In this document: one piece after another, positions 54,046 to 62,736 of the stretch
Layout: each line of letters begins with the position of its first letter
Numbering within the stretch: position 1 is the first letter of the stretch
Notes under the pieces: generated by a model
Told to the model about the DNA's origin: nothing
The model's database searches: none
The model's input: only the letters and a program-made list of their open reading frames with translations
Assembly: GCF_024643205.1 (NCBI RefSeq)
Contig: NZ_JAMKQJ010000004.1
Location: 372,001-436,000 of the forward strand
Length of the DNA stretch: 64,000 nt
Origin: Parapedobacter tibetensis
Lineage (GTDB): Bacteria; Bacteroidota; Bacteroidia; Sphingobacteriales; Sphingobacteriaceae
Direction: 5' to 3'
Position numbers and translations under genes: made by a program

Positions 54046-54828
54046 TTATCCGTTGACCTTCAGCCGTTGCCTTACCGCTTCATATAAGGCTACCCCAGCC
54101 GATACCGACACATTGAGCGAGGCAATCTCACCAGCCATTGGAATTTTGGCGAGGTGGTCGGCAATACGGATAAGGTCGTCAGCGATACCATGCTCTTCCG
54201 AACCAAGTATGAATGCCGTGGGCACGGTATAATCAGGCAGGTACAGATCGCTGTCCGTCTTTTCCGTGCAAGCCACCAATTGGATGCCCGACTCCTGCAG
54301 GAATTTGGCGGTCTTAGACAAGCTATCTTCCCTGCATACATTAATTTTAAAGAGGGCGCCGGCAGAAGTCTTTATCGCATCAGGGTTGATTTCCGCCGCC
54401 CCCTTTTTCGGAACAATGACGGCATGCACTCCAGCACATTCAGCTGAACGTGCAATAGCGCCCAGATTGCGCACATCGGTGATGCCATCCAATATCAATA
54501 GCAGGGGTACCTCGCCCTTTTCATAAATCAAGGGGATGATGTCTTCTACTCGTTGGTACGTGATGGGCGAAATAACGGCAATAACACCCTGATGGTTTTT
54601 GCGTGTAATGCGATTGAGTTTTTCTATCGGCACCTGCTGAAAGCTGATACCATGCTGAGTGAGTACTTGCTTCAATTCTAGGAACAATGCTCCACCCAAC
54701 CCACGTTGCACAAACAAGGATTCGATTTCCTTGCCGCTATCTATCGCTTCGATGACTGCCCGGATACCAAATACCATTTGGTTGGTTTCCTTTTTCTCTT
54801 GGCGGTCGTACCGTCGGTAATGTTGCAT
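54046..54828 (-). CDS. rlmB: 23S rRNA 2'-O-methyltransferase, TrmH/SpoU family
   Basis: 260 residues: an N-terminal L30-like substrate-binding domain (MVFGIRAVIEAIDSGKEIES) and a C-terminal SPOUT domain with the family motifs NLGAIARSAECAGVHAVI, FILGSEEHGI and IPMAGEIASLNVSVSAGVAL. It uses SAM for 2'-O-methylation of a guanosine in 23S rRNA (Gm2251 in E. coli). The RlmB assignment follows the group-3 architecture; a tRNA-targeted relative is less likely. Spans alone. Confidence 0.88.
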   Translation of the reverse strand: MQHYRRYDRQEKKETNQMVFGIRAVIEAIDSGKEIESLFVQRGLGGALFLELKQVLTQHGISFQQVPIEKLNRITRKNHQGVIAVISPITYQRVEDIIPLIYEKGEVPLLLILDGITDVRNLGAIARSAECAGVHAVIVPKKGAAEINPDAIKTSAGALFKINVCREDSLSKTAKFLQESGIQLVACTEKTDSDLYLPDYTVPTAFILGSEEHGIADDLIRIADHLAKIPMAGEIASLNVSVSAGVALYEAVRQRLKVNG

Positions 54829-54927
54829 GTAAATGATTTTGGGCGAAGTTACGGATTGTTGCGACTACTTACAATTTTCGCACAGCATCTCCCCTACTGA
54901 CCATTTACACGGCCAAATACCCAAATG

Positions 54928-56028
54928 TTATACTAGCTGCCCGAGGGCCTCTTTACGAAAGCCATCCAGCTCAGCATCACGTCCTTCTCGGATCTTATTT
55001 ACCCATTCCGGGTCGGCCAGAATGGCACGGCCTACCGCTACGAGGTCAAAATCGCCCCGGTCAAAACGCCGCAACAACTCGTCCAGGGTCGCTGGGGAAG
55101 AAGCTTCTCCCCTGAATGCCGCTAAAAACTCCCCAGACAGCCCGACAGAACCTACGGTAATACTGGCTTTGCCCGTCAGTTTTTTCGCCCAGCCGGCAAA
55201 GTTCAAGTCCGACCCTTCAAATTCAGGTTCCCAGAACCGGCGCTGCGAACAATGAAAAATGTCTACGCCTGCATCGGCTAGCGCATTCAGCCAGATATCC
55301 ATCTCATGTGGGGTCTTTGCAAGTTTATTAGCAAAATCAGCACTTTTCCATTGGGACAAACGGATGATGATCGCAAAATCCTCGCCGACCCGTCTCCGTA
55401 CCTCCTTAATGACGGCAATGGCAAAGCGGCTGCGTTCCAGCAGGGTTTTCCCTCCATAACCATCCGTCCGTTTATTCGTCACGTCCCAAAAGAACTGGTC
55501 GATCAGGTAGGTATGGGCCCCATGCAGTTCCACGCAGTCAAAGCCCAGACGTTTAGCATCGGCTGCCGCCTGTCCAAATGCGCGGATCGTATCAGCAATA
55601 TCTGCATCGGTCATTGCTTTCCCATTTTGAAAATCAGCATTTTTATAGGGGGAAGGACCTTCAAAAGGTGTTGGGGGCAACCAGCCTGAATGGTGGTTTT
55701 CCATAATACCCATGTGCCAAATCTGTGGGCCCATGCTTCCATCTGCGGCGTGCACATCCAGGATTACCTGCTGCCAACCAGCCAATGCCTTTTCCCCATA
55801 AAAATGTGGTATATTGGGGTCATTGGAAGAAGAAGGCCTGTCAATGACCGTACCTTCCGAAAGGATAAGACCTGCTCCACCTTTTGCCCGGCGAGCATAA
55901 TAGGCAGCGACTTCATCCGTCGGGACACCCCCAGGAGAAAAAGAACGAGTCATGGGAGCCATGACAATCCGGTTGCGGATACGTAAAGATTTAAGATGGA
56001 AAGGTTGAAAAAGCTGCTCTGCACTCAT
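54928..56028 (-). CDS. NADH:flavin oxidoreductase, old yellow enzyme family
   Basis: 366 residues. An (beta/alpha)8 FMN enzyme: FQPFHLKSLRIRNRIVMAPM, the substrate-binding HGAHTYLIDQFFWDVTNKRT segment and the C-terminal phosphate-binding LVAVGRAILADPEWVNKIRE. It reduces activated C=C bonds with NAD(P)H. The ArsR-type regulator gene lies 37 bp upstream in the same direction, so it is likely induced through that repressor. Physiological substrate unknown. Confidence 0.93.
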   Translation of the reverse strand: MSAEQLFQPFHLKSLRIRNRIVMAPMTRSFSPGGVPTDEVAAYYARRAKGGAGLILSEGTVIDRPSSSNDPNIPHFYGEKALAGWQQVILDVHAADGSMGPQIWHMGIMENHHSGWLPPTPFEGPSPYKNADFQNGKAMTDADIADTIRAFGQAAADAKRLGFDCVELHGAHTYLIDQFFWDVTNKRTDGYGGKTLLERSRFAIAVIKEVRRRVGEDFAIIIRLSQWKSADFANKLAKTPHEMDIWLNALADAGVDIFHCSQRRFWEPEFEGSDLNFAGWAKKLTGKASITVGSVGLSGEFLAAFRGEASSPATLDELLRRFDRGDFDLVAVGRAILADPEWVNKIREGRDAELDGFRKEALGQLV

Positions 56029-56065
56029 GTTGTACTAAATTTAAAGATAAATAATTTGACCGGGA

Positions 56066-56368
56066 TCAGATGTCCGTTTGAATCAGTTTGCCCAAAGCTT
56101 CAAAAGCCTCTTCGTTCCGTTTGTAATAGGTCCACTGCCCTACCCGGGTCTGCTGCAGCAGTCCGGCTCTTTGCAGGATCGTTAGGTATTCGGAAACGGT
56201 GGATTGGGTTAAACCTGCTTTGGCCTGTATTTGACCTACGCACACTCCTTGCCCCTCAAAATCGTCGTGATCCTGTTGTTCGAAATGCTGTTCAGGCGCT
56301 TTAAGCCATTGCAGTATTTCCAGCCGGGTCTTGTTTGAAAGGGCTTTAAAAATTTCGAGCTGATCCAT
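56066..56368 (-). CDS. ArsR-family winged-helix repressor
   Basis: 100 residues from the ATG at 56366-56368; TATCTTTG (complement region just 5' of it) matches the -7 consensus. The winged helix is clear: LEIFKALSNKTRLEILQWLK and GLTQSTVSEYLTILQRAGLL. Between them is a short acidic insert (QQDHDDFEGQGVCVGQ) with one Cys; no canonical ELCVCDL metal site is present, so metal sensing is doubtful. It probably represses the OYE gene 37 bp downstream. Confidence 0.9.
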   Translation of the reverse strand: MDQLEIFKALSNKTRLEILQWLKAPEQHFEQQDHDDFEGQGVCVGQIQAKAGLTQSTVSEYLTILQRAGLLQQTRVGQWTYYKRNEEAFEALGKLIQTDI

Positions 56369-56459
56369 GGGACAAAGATATATCGGTTTTTCCCGAAATC
56401 CCAATAAATCTATTGTTACCGCAAATTCTTTACCGTGCGATTACATTTGGGGTGGGCGC

Positions 56460-57695
56460 CTATCCTAATATTTCCAGGCTTTTCGCGATAACACGAATGC
56501 AATCATCCAACTGTTCTTTGGTGATCACCAATGGTGGAGCAAATCGGATTTTATCACCATGGGTGGGTTTGGCCAAAAGGCCATTTGCTTTCAAAGCAAG
56601 ACAAAGCGTCCATGCCGCATCGGTATCTACATGTTCGATAACGATAGCATTCAGCAATCCTTTTCCTCTGATTTCTTTGATATTAGAATGATTTAGTTGA
56701 TGTAACTGTTCGCGGAAATATACCCCAAGCTCTTCGGCGCGCTCCACGAGGTTTTCATCCTTAATCACTTCCAATGCCGCGATGGCCACTTTACAAGCCA
56801 ATGGATTCCCCCCATAAGTAGATCCATGTTCCCCGGGTTTGATGCATAGCATCACCTCATCATCGGCCAATACGGCCGAAATAGGCAATATGCCTCCGCT
56901 GAGGGCCTTACCCAATATCAAGATATCGGGACGAACACCTTCATGGTCGCAAGCGAGCATTTTGCCTGTACGCGCCAAACCAGTCTGGATTTCATCGCCA
57001 ATGAAAAGCACACCAGCCTGCTTGCATAAATCATAAGCTTGGGCCAAATAACCGTCGTCCGGCACATACACCCCTGCCTCCCCTTGGATGGGCTCTACCA
57101 GAAACCCGGCCACATACGGGTCTTTTAATGCTGTTTCCAGCGCGTCTAAATCGTTGTAGGGTATTACCTCATAGCCCGGCATGAACGGTCCGAAACCCTC
57201 ACGTGAAGCGGGATCCGTACTAAATGAAACCACGTTAAGCGTACGTCCGTGGAAATTGCCTTCCACCGTAATGATTTTGGCTTGATCGACTGGGATATCT
57301 TTCTTGTCATAGCCCCATCGGCGGGCTAGTTTTAAGGCCGTTTCCACGGCTTCCACCCCACTGTTCATGGGCAGTACCTTATCATAGCCGAAATATTCGG
57401 TGATATATTCGGCATACTCACCCAGCAAATCGCTATGAAAAGCACGCGAGGTCAACGTAAGTTTTTGAGCCTGCTCAATCAACGCGCCCACAATCTTCGG
57501 GTGGCAATGCCCTTGGTTCACCGCCGAATATCCCGAAAGGAAGTCATAATACCGATTTCCGTCTACGTCCCAAAGATATACACCTTCTCCCCTTTCCAAT
57601 ACAACCGGTAAGGGGTGATAGTTATGGGCACTGTATGCTAATTCTTTTTGAATAAATTGCTGAGTCCTGGAAGAATTATTGATGATTATTGACAT
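56460..57695 (-). CDS. rocD: Ornithine--oxo-acid transaminase
   Basis: 411 residues of class III PLP aminotransferase type. Features: GYSAVNQGHCHPKIV, MNSGVEAVETALKLARRWGY, FIGDEIQTGLARTG and the PLP-lysine segment LGKALSGG. The overall sequence follows ornithine delta-aminotransferase rather than acetylornithine aminotransferase (FGYDKVLPMNSGVEAVET, GNFHGRTLNVVSFSTD). It converts ornithine and 2-oxoglutarate to glutamate semialdehyde and glutamate for arginine breakdown or proline synthesis. Divergent from the alpha/beta hydrolase gene. Confidence 0.93.
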   Translation of the reverse strand: MSIIINNSSRTQQFIQKELAYSAHNYHPLPVVLERGEGVYLWDVDGNRYYDFLSGYSAVNQGHCHPKIVGALIEQAQKLTLTSRAFHSDLLGEYAEYITEYFGYDKVLPMNSGVEAVETALKLARRWGYDKKDIPVDQAKIITVEGNFHGRTLNVVSFSTDPASREGFGPFMPGYEVIPYNDLDALETALKDPYVAGFLVEPIQGEAGVYVPDDGYLAQAYDLCKQAGVLFIGDEIQTGLARTGKMLACDHEGVRPDILILGKALSGGILPISAVLADDEVMLCIKPGEHGSTYGGNPLACKVAIAALEVIKDENLVERAEELGVYFREQLHQLNHSNIKEIRGKGLLNAIVIEHVDTDAAWTLCLALKANGLLAKPTHGDKIRFAPPLVITKEQLDDCIRVIAKSLEILG

Positions 57696-57828
57696 GCGCC
57701 AAAGTTAATACTCTTTCCCTAAAATTGTTGCATTACCTATTTAATCTTGCCCTTATCGTCGCTTCAGCCAATTGGTTTGCGGCATTGAGGCCGGTGTAGT
57801 GCCTATAACTTTATTGGGGGCTAGGCAT

Positions 57829-57856
57829 TATTTTTGCGCTTTTCTATCGAAAAGCG
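57829..57856 (+). promoter_or_regulatory. Candidate promoter followed at once by a hairpin
   Basis: TATTTTTG (57829-57836) fits the -7 consensus and is followed directly by CGCTTTTC (57837-57844), loop TATC and GAAAAGCG (57849-57856), an 8-bp perfect stem, ending 24 bp before the hydrolase ATG. If transcription starts just downstream of the -7 box, the stem lies at the extreme 5' end of the mRNA. Confidence 0.45.
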
Positions 57857-57880
57857 AGGTAACAGCAAATTTTAATAGCT

Positions 57881-58897
57881 ATGCATAACAATAGATTTTT
57901 GAATAGGATATTAAGGGTAATCGGTTTGGCTATCTTGTCCATCCAACTATCAAATGCACAACACGACGTCCCTATTGGGGCCAACCTTGAAACGATCAAA
58001 TATCCTTTCCCACCACACTACCTAACCCTGAATATCCAAGGCGAAACATTGAAACTAGCTTACATGGACGCCAAACCGCAAGCGCCAAACGGTGAAACCG
58101 TGCTGCTGCTCCATGGAAAAAACTTTAATGGAGCATATTGGGAGCAGACAGCAAAGCACCTTAACCAACTGGGCTACCGGGTAGTTATGCCTGACCAAAT
58201 TGGCTTTGGCAAATCGTCAAAACCCAACCGCATCCAATATTCCTTCCAACTGTTCGCCATGAATACCAAAAGGCTATTAGACAGCCTTGGTGTCAAGGAA
58301 GCTCATGTATTGGGTCATTCCATGGGAGGGATGCTCGCCGTTCGGTTCGCGCTAATGTATCCGCAGGCTACCAAGACGTTGACCTTGGAAAATCCGATCG
58401 GACTGGAGGATTGGAAAACCGTGGTCCCCTACCAAACCGTGGAAGATTGGTATGCCGGAGAATTAGCGCAGACTTATGACAAAATCAAGAACTACCAACT
58501 CACCTTTTATTACGACAACAAATGGAAACCTGAATACGACCGTTGGGTGCACATGTTGGCAGGTTGGACGAACGATGTCGATTACCCCCGTATCGCATGG
58601 AACTCGGCGTTATTGTATGATATGATTTTCACGCAACCGGTGGTATATGAGTTTGGCAATATCAAAGCCCCCACCCTGCTGATCATCGGGCAGCGTGATC
58701 GCACCGCACTTGGCAAAGCCAAGGCATCCAAGGAAGTCCAAGAAACATTGGGAAACTACCCGGCACTTGGAAAAGCCGCCGCAGCGGCAATACCCGACGC
58801 TCAATTGGTGGAAATCGATGGCGTCGGGCACTTACCCCATATAGAAGCATATGAGCGGTTTATTGAACCACTGAAAAAATTTCTTCTCAGCAATTGA
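57881..58897 (+). CDS. Secreted alpha/beta hydrolase
   Basis: 338 residues with a signal peptide (RILRVIGLAILSIQLSNAQ). The alpha/beta-hydrolase core has an oxyanion HGKNFNG, the nucleophile elbow LGHSMGGMLAVRFA, an acid in IGQRDRT and the catalytic His in GVGHLPHIEAYE. It acts in the periplasm or outside; the closest relatives I know include epoxide hydrolases, haloperoxidases and lactonases. Substrate unknown. Confidence 0.9.
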   Translation: MHNNRFLNRILRVIGLAILSIQLSNAQHDVPIGANLETIKYPFPPHYLTLNIQGETLKLAYMDAKPQAPNGETVLLLHGKNFNGAYWEQTAKHLNQLGYRVVMPDQIGFGKSSKPNRIQYSFQLFAMNTKRLLDSLGVKEAHVLGHSMGGMLAVRFALMYPQATKTLTLENPIGLEDWKTVVPYQTVEDWYAGELAQTYDKIKNYQLTFYYDNKWKPEYDRWVHMLAGWTNDVDYPRIAWNSALLYDMIFTQPVVYEFGNIKAPTLLIIGQRDRTALGKAKASKEVQETLGNYPALGKAAAAAIPDAQLVEIDGVGHLPHIEAYERFIEPLKKFLLSN

Positions 58898-59009
58898 AAA
58901 GCCCAGCCATCGTCATTTGATTGTCTTTTTCAGGTAATGGTGTATTATCTTTAGTTAACATGTATTACTTTTGCTCACAGTGTTATTTTTTATTATAACG
59001 TAAATATCC

Positions 59010-59609
59010 ATGGGGATTTTAGAGCGTAAACAACGGCAAATGGAGGAGACAAGGAACACTATCCTCGAACAGTCATGGCAAATCGTGGAGGAAGAAGGTT
59101 GGCAAGCGCTTTCCATCCGGAAGATTGCAGAAGCTATTGAATATAGCACTCCTGTGGTATATAAACATTTTGAAAGCAAAGACGCCATCATTGAAGAATT
59201 CACCAAACAGGGTTTTGGATTGTTGGCGGAAAAACTGAAAAATGCTAAGATACAACATGACCAGCCAGACCAGCAACTGATAGCCATCTCCCATGCTTAT
59301 TGGAACTTTGCTTTCAATCATGCCAAACATTACCAAATCATGTTTGGCCTTGGCATACCCACATGCGAAATGATACATGGTATTGATGAAATGAAAAAGG
59401 TGAATGACTTAATGCTGTCTTCCATCGAATATGCCATAGAAAGTGGGAAGAACCTGGATGCCGATAGCCACCTCAAACTGCGGACTTTTTGGTCGATTCT
59501 ACACGGCTTGGTAGCCATTGAAATGCTCTCGGCTAGAAATTGTGCTGATACAGCATTGCAAACCTTGGATGATGCGATGGAAGGATTTATCAAAGCACTC
59601 ACAACCTGA
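59010..59609 (+). CDS. TetR/AcrR-family repressor
   Basis: 199 residues. The N-terminal helix-turn-helix is clear (ILEQSWQIVEEEGWQALSIR then IAEAIEYSTPVVYKHFESKD). The C-terminal ligand domain is of the TetR_C-33-like type with YWNFAFNHAKHYQIMFGLG. It is followed after 82 bp by a nitroreductase and later by an aldo/keto reductase; regulation of one or both is a reasonable inference, and these genes all look like a small detoxification set. Confidence 0.92.
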   Translation: MGILERKQRQMEETRNTILEQSWQIVEEEGWQALSIRKIAEAIEYSTPVVYKHFESKDAIIEEFTKQGFGLLAEKLKNAKIQHDQPDQQLIAISHAYWNFAFNHAKHYQIMFGLGIPTCEMIHGIDEMKKVNDLMLSSIEYAIESGKNLDADSHLKLRTFWSILHGLVAIEMLSARNCADTALQTLDDAMEGFIKALTT

Positions 59610-59646
59610 TACTGTCTTTGTTAGTAATTAATAATCATTAGTTAGC

Positions 59647-59678
59647 AATAAATAAAACACATAATAAATAAAACACAT
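59647..59678. repeat. 16-bp perfect tandem repeat upstream of nitroreductase gene
   Basis: AATAAATAAAACACAT occurs twice without a gap (59647-59662 and 59663-59678), 13 bp before the nitroreductase ATG. Either a slippage duplication or a two-site operator; the TetR gene just upstream makes the second worth testing. Confidence 0.85.
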
Positions 59679-59691
59679 TAAGATTAAAATC

Positions 59692-60324
59692 ATGCAATTA
59701 TTAGATGCGTTAAACTGGCGCTACGCCACAAAAAAAATGAACGGCCAGCCCGTTCCACAAGAAAAAGTAGACAATATATTGGAAGCCGCTTATCTTGCTC
59801 CTACTTCCTCTGGATTGCAGCCATTCAAGGTTATTATTGTCACTGATGAAGCCATGAAGCGAAAAATCAGGGAAATTGCAAGTGACCAAAGCCAAATTAC
59901 GGATAGCTCGCATGTGTTGATTTTTGCCGCATGGGACAACTATACCGTAGAGCGGATAAATAAGGTATACCAACACATTGAAACCGAGCGTGGGCTACCC
60001 GAAGGAACCTTTTCTGACTATAAGAACAGGATAACCGCATTATACACCAAACGTGCTGCCGAGCAGAATTTCGAGCATGCGGCACGTCAGGCATACATTG
60101 CGTTTGGCCTTGCCATAGCTGCCGCGGCTGAACTTCAGGTGGATGCCACCCCGATGGAAGGATTTGACAACGCCGCCCTTGACGAATTGTTGCAATTGCC
60201 TCAACAAGGGCTTAAAAGTGTAACGCTCTTACCCTTGGGTTACCGCGATTCGGAGAATGATTGGCTGGTGAATCAAAAAAAGGTGCGCACGCCCAAAGAT
60301 GAATTCTTCTTACAGATCGCTTAA
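59692..60324 (+). CDS. NAD(P)H-dependent nitroreductase-family oxidoreductase
   Basis: 210 residues, normal length. The FMN-binding N-terminus is LLDALNWRYATKKMNGQPVP, then ILEAAYLAPTSSGLQPFKVI. The C-terminal LLPLGYRDSENDWL is typical. It is a cytoplasmic homodimer that reduces nitroaromatics, quinones or related compounds. Located downstream of a TetR gene; a 9-bp stem-loop terminator follows at 60346-60381. Confidence 0.92.
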   Translation: MQLLDALNWRYATKKMNGQPVPQEKVDNILEAAYLAPTSSGLQPFKVIIVTDEAMKRKIREIASDQSQITDSSHVLIFAAWDNYTVERINKVYQHIETERGLPEGTFSDYKNRITALYTKRAAEQNFEHAARQAYIAFGLAIAAAAELQVDATPMEGFDNAALDELLQLPQQGLKSVTLLPLGYRDSENDWLVNQKKVRTPKDEFFLQIA

Positions 60325-60345
60325 TACCGATTTTACAATGACCCG

Positions 60346-60381
60346 ATGGCCTTTGGATAGTTCACACTGTTTAAAGGCCAT
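60346..60381 (+). terminator. Stem-loop terminator after nitroreductase gene
   Basis: Arms ATGGCCTTT (60346-60354) and AAAGGCCAT (60373-60381) pair perfectly; the 18-nt loop and a T-rich tail (TATTCATTTATTTAC) make this a moderate-strength terminator. Confidence 0.65.
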
Positions 60382-60435
60382 TATTCATTTATTTACAAAA
60401 ACCAAAATAACACGTTACGTGTATATCGTTATATT

Positions 60436-61389
60436 ATGGCAGATAAAAGAACATTAGGAAAATCAGATTTACATGTCTCACCCATCGCGTTCGGGGGCAA
60501 TGTCTTCGGGTGGACATTGGACGAACAGCGGTCATTCCGCATCCTTGATGCATTCGTGGCTGCTGGATTTAATTTCATTGATACCGCAAATACCTACTCG
60601 ACCTGGATACCCGGCAACAAAGGGGGTGAATCCGAGACCATTATTGGCAATTGGATAACACAACGAGGCAAACGTGATGACCTGATTATTGCCACCAAGC
60701 TAGGTGGAGATATGGGGAATGGCAAAAAAGGACTGGGTGCCACGCACGTAAAAGAGGCCGTGGACGCTTCATTGAAGCGACTGGGAACCGATTACATAGA
60801 CCTATACCAGGCACATTATGACGACCCTGATACCCCTGTTGCCGAAACGATCGAAACGTTCAACGAGTTGATTAGTGCCGGCAAAGTCCGTTACATTGGT
60901 GCCTCCAATCTTTCGGCTGAACGCATTGCGGAATCCAACCGTTATGCCAGGGATAATAATCTCCAAGGCTATATCAGTCTGCAGCCGCTTTACAACCTAT
61001 ATGATAGGCAAAAGTTCGAAACCGAATATTTGCCACTTGTCCAAACCGAAGGCTTGGCGGTAATCAGTTACTATGCCTTAGCCAGCGGGTTCCTCAGTGG
61101 TAAATACAGAGACAAAGCGGATCTTGGCCAAAGTCCAAGGGGCGGTAGTGTCAAGAAATACCTCGATGCAAGGGGTTTTCGCATTTTAGATGCACTCGAT
61201 AACGTGGCAACTGAATCCGGAGCTTCATTGGCGCAAATAGCCCTGGCTTGGCAATTGAGCAAACCGTATATCACGGCTCCAATCGCTAGCGCTACCAATG
61301 ATTACCACTTGACGGATCTCGTTGAAGCGGTTTCGCTGCACCTTTCCAATGAACAGATTGCTCGATTAGATAAGGCAAGTGCTATTTAA
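60436..61389 (+). CDS. Aldo/keto reductase
   Basis: 317 residues, TIM-barrel aldo/keto reductase. The catalytic tetrad is visible: Asp and Tyr in FIDTANTYSTW, Lys in IIATKLGG, and the His position in DLYQAHYDDPDTP. The NADPH-binding end is SATNDYHLTDLVEAVS. It resembles YghZ/Tas-type reductases of unknown substrate. It is preceded by a terminator, so it is probably transcribed on its own. Confidence 0.93.
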   Translation: MADKRTLGKSDLHVSPIAFGGNVFGWTLDEQRSFRILDAFVAAGFNFIDTANTYSTWIPGNKGGESETIIGNWITQRGKRDDLIIATKLGGDMGNGKKGLGATHVKEAVDASLKRLGTDYIDLYQAHYDDPDTPVAETIETFNELISAGKVRYIGASNLSAERIAESNRYARDNNLQGYISLQPLYNLYDRQKFETEYLPLVQTEGLAVISYYALASGFLSGKYRDKADLGQSPRGGSVKKYLDARGFRILDALDNVATESGASLAQIALAWQLSKPYITAPIASATNDYHLTDLVEAVSLHLSNEQIARLDKASAI

Positions 61390-61537
61390 TAAATAACTAG
61401 AAATCTGATCAAACAAAACCGCAAGTACGCGATTTGTGTCACATTCTCTAAACAAATGGCTTGAAATCCACGGCAATTAAAAACAAATTCCTACTTTTGG
61501 TTGTATATTAGCTAAAAATACAAATCACTTAACCATT

Positions 61538-62293
61538 ATGGCAATTACCAACAGAAGGAATTTTTTACGTACAACCATTGGTTTTTCCGCAGCCACGGCG
61601 GCTTCCACAGCATTAGGTATCAATCCATTGAATGCATTGGTGGGGTGTGGATCCCCTACTTCATCTGATCAGTCATCTACTGGAACGGACGGGGCATTGG
61701 AGTTCTCTCAAGAACCATTGGGCTATGAATACAATGCACTGGAGCCGCATATCGATGCGCGGACTATGGAAATCCATTACACGAAACATCACACAGCCTA
61801 TATCAAAAATGTAAACGAAGCTATCAAAGCAGACGAATTGTCTTACACTACACCGGAGGAGTTGTTTGCCAATATTTCGAAACTTTCTGCCAAAGTGCGC
61901 AATAATGGTGGCGGTGCATGGAACCACACGTTTTTCTGGAAATCGTTGCGCGCACCTATGGCAGGCAATGCCCCTACTGGTGAATTGTTGGAAGCCATTA
62001 ACCAAGCGTTTGGTTCATTCGACCAGTTTAAAGAGCAATTCGCAGCCGCCGGAGCCGGACAATTTGGATCGGGCTGGGCATGGCTAGTGAAAGAGAATGA
62101 TGCACTTAAAATAGGTTCTACGCCAAACCAAGATAATCCCTTGATGGATGATGTGGAATTAAGCGGTAAACCACTACTCGGCCTCGATGTATGGGAACAT
62201 GCCTATTACCTCCATTACCAAAACAAGCGGCCGGATTACATCAGCAATTGGTGGAACGTGGTCAATTGGGATTTTGTGGCTGAGCAACTTTAA
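61538..62293 (+). CDS. Exported Mn/Fe superoxide dismutase with Tat signal
   Basis: 251 residues. The N-terminus has a strong Tat motif (NRRNFLRTT) followed by a hydrophobic stretch and LNALVGC (Cys37), which fits a lipobox. The SOD domain starts near residue 55. Metal ligands are seen in the EIHYTKHH segment (first His), AWNHTFFW (second His) and DVWEHAYY (Asp and His). The pattern GGGAW and NQDNPLM resembles Mn-type enzymes; a cambialistic enzyme is possible. It would protect the periplasm or outer surface from superoxide, which is unusual for this family. Confidence 0.92.
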   Translation: MAITNRRNFLRTTIGFSAATAASTALGINPLNALVGCGSPTSSDQSSTGTDGALEFSQEPLGYEYNALEPHIDARTMEIHYTKHHTAYIKNVNEAIKADELSYTTPEELFANISKLSAKVRNNGGGAWNHTFFWKSLRAPMAGNAPTGELLEAINQAFGSFDQFKEQFAAAGAGQFGSGWAWLVKENDALKIGSTPNQDNPLMDDVELSGKPLLGLDVWEHAYYLHYQNKRPDYISNWWNVVNWDFVAEQL

Positions 62294-62315
62294 ATATGGA
62301 AGCAGAATTTTTTTG

Positions 62316-62714
62316 TTAAGCATATATTTCGCTAAGCCTGCTTACCTGGTAATCCACCAGTTTCTGCAATGGCCCAGTTGCCAGCATCTTCATCATCATA
62401 TTCAGGTCGGCCTCAATGACCAACCCCACCTCCGTTGCATGGTCTCCTTGGGGCATCATGTTCCAGCGAAGGGTCACATCGAATGGCGCTTTCTCCAACG
62501 GCACAAATATCACTTCACTGTTTTCCGTACGGCTATCCACCTTGAGTGCCAGTTTCGCCATGTTTTGGATGGTGAAACGTGCTTCATCGCTTGTAGAAGA
62601 CCAATTGTAAACACTATCAGGCATCAATTGCTCATGGTTGTTACAATCTGCCAGGAAAGCATATACCTGCGCGACGGGTTTATTAATAATCGTACGGTTC
62701 TGAATAGTAGTCAT
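62316..62714 (-). CDS. SRPBCC-family protein
   Basis: 132 residues with the START/Bet v1-like fold: an initial IQNRTIINKPVAQVYAFLAD, central strands and a long C-terminal helix (LNMMMKMLATGPLQKLVDYQ). These proteins bind hydrophobic ligands; no specific role can be given. It lies 22 bp from pyrE in the same direction, after it, so it may be transcribed with pyrE. Confidence 0.8.
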   Translation of the reverse strand: MTTIQNRTIINKPVAQVYAFLADCNNHEQLMPDSVYNWSSTSDEARFTIQNMAKLALKVDSRTENSEVIFVPLEKAPFDVTLRWNMMPQGDHATEVGLVIEADLNMMMKMLATGPLQKLVDYQVSRLSEIYA

Positions 62715-62736
62715 ATCATGTAAACAGGGTGCCCCG

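Noticed and set aside
62187..62723. 178-codon rightward ORF over SOD end and SRPBCC gene
   Set aside because: Overlaps two well-supported genes in other frames; no recognisable domain.
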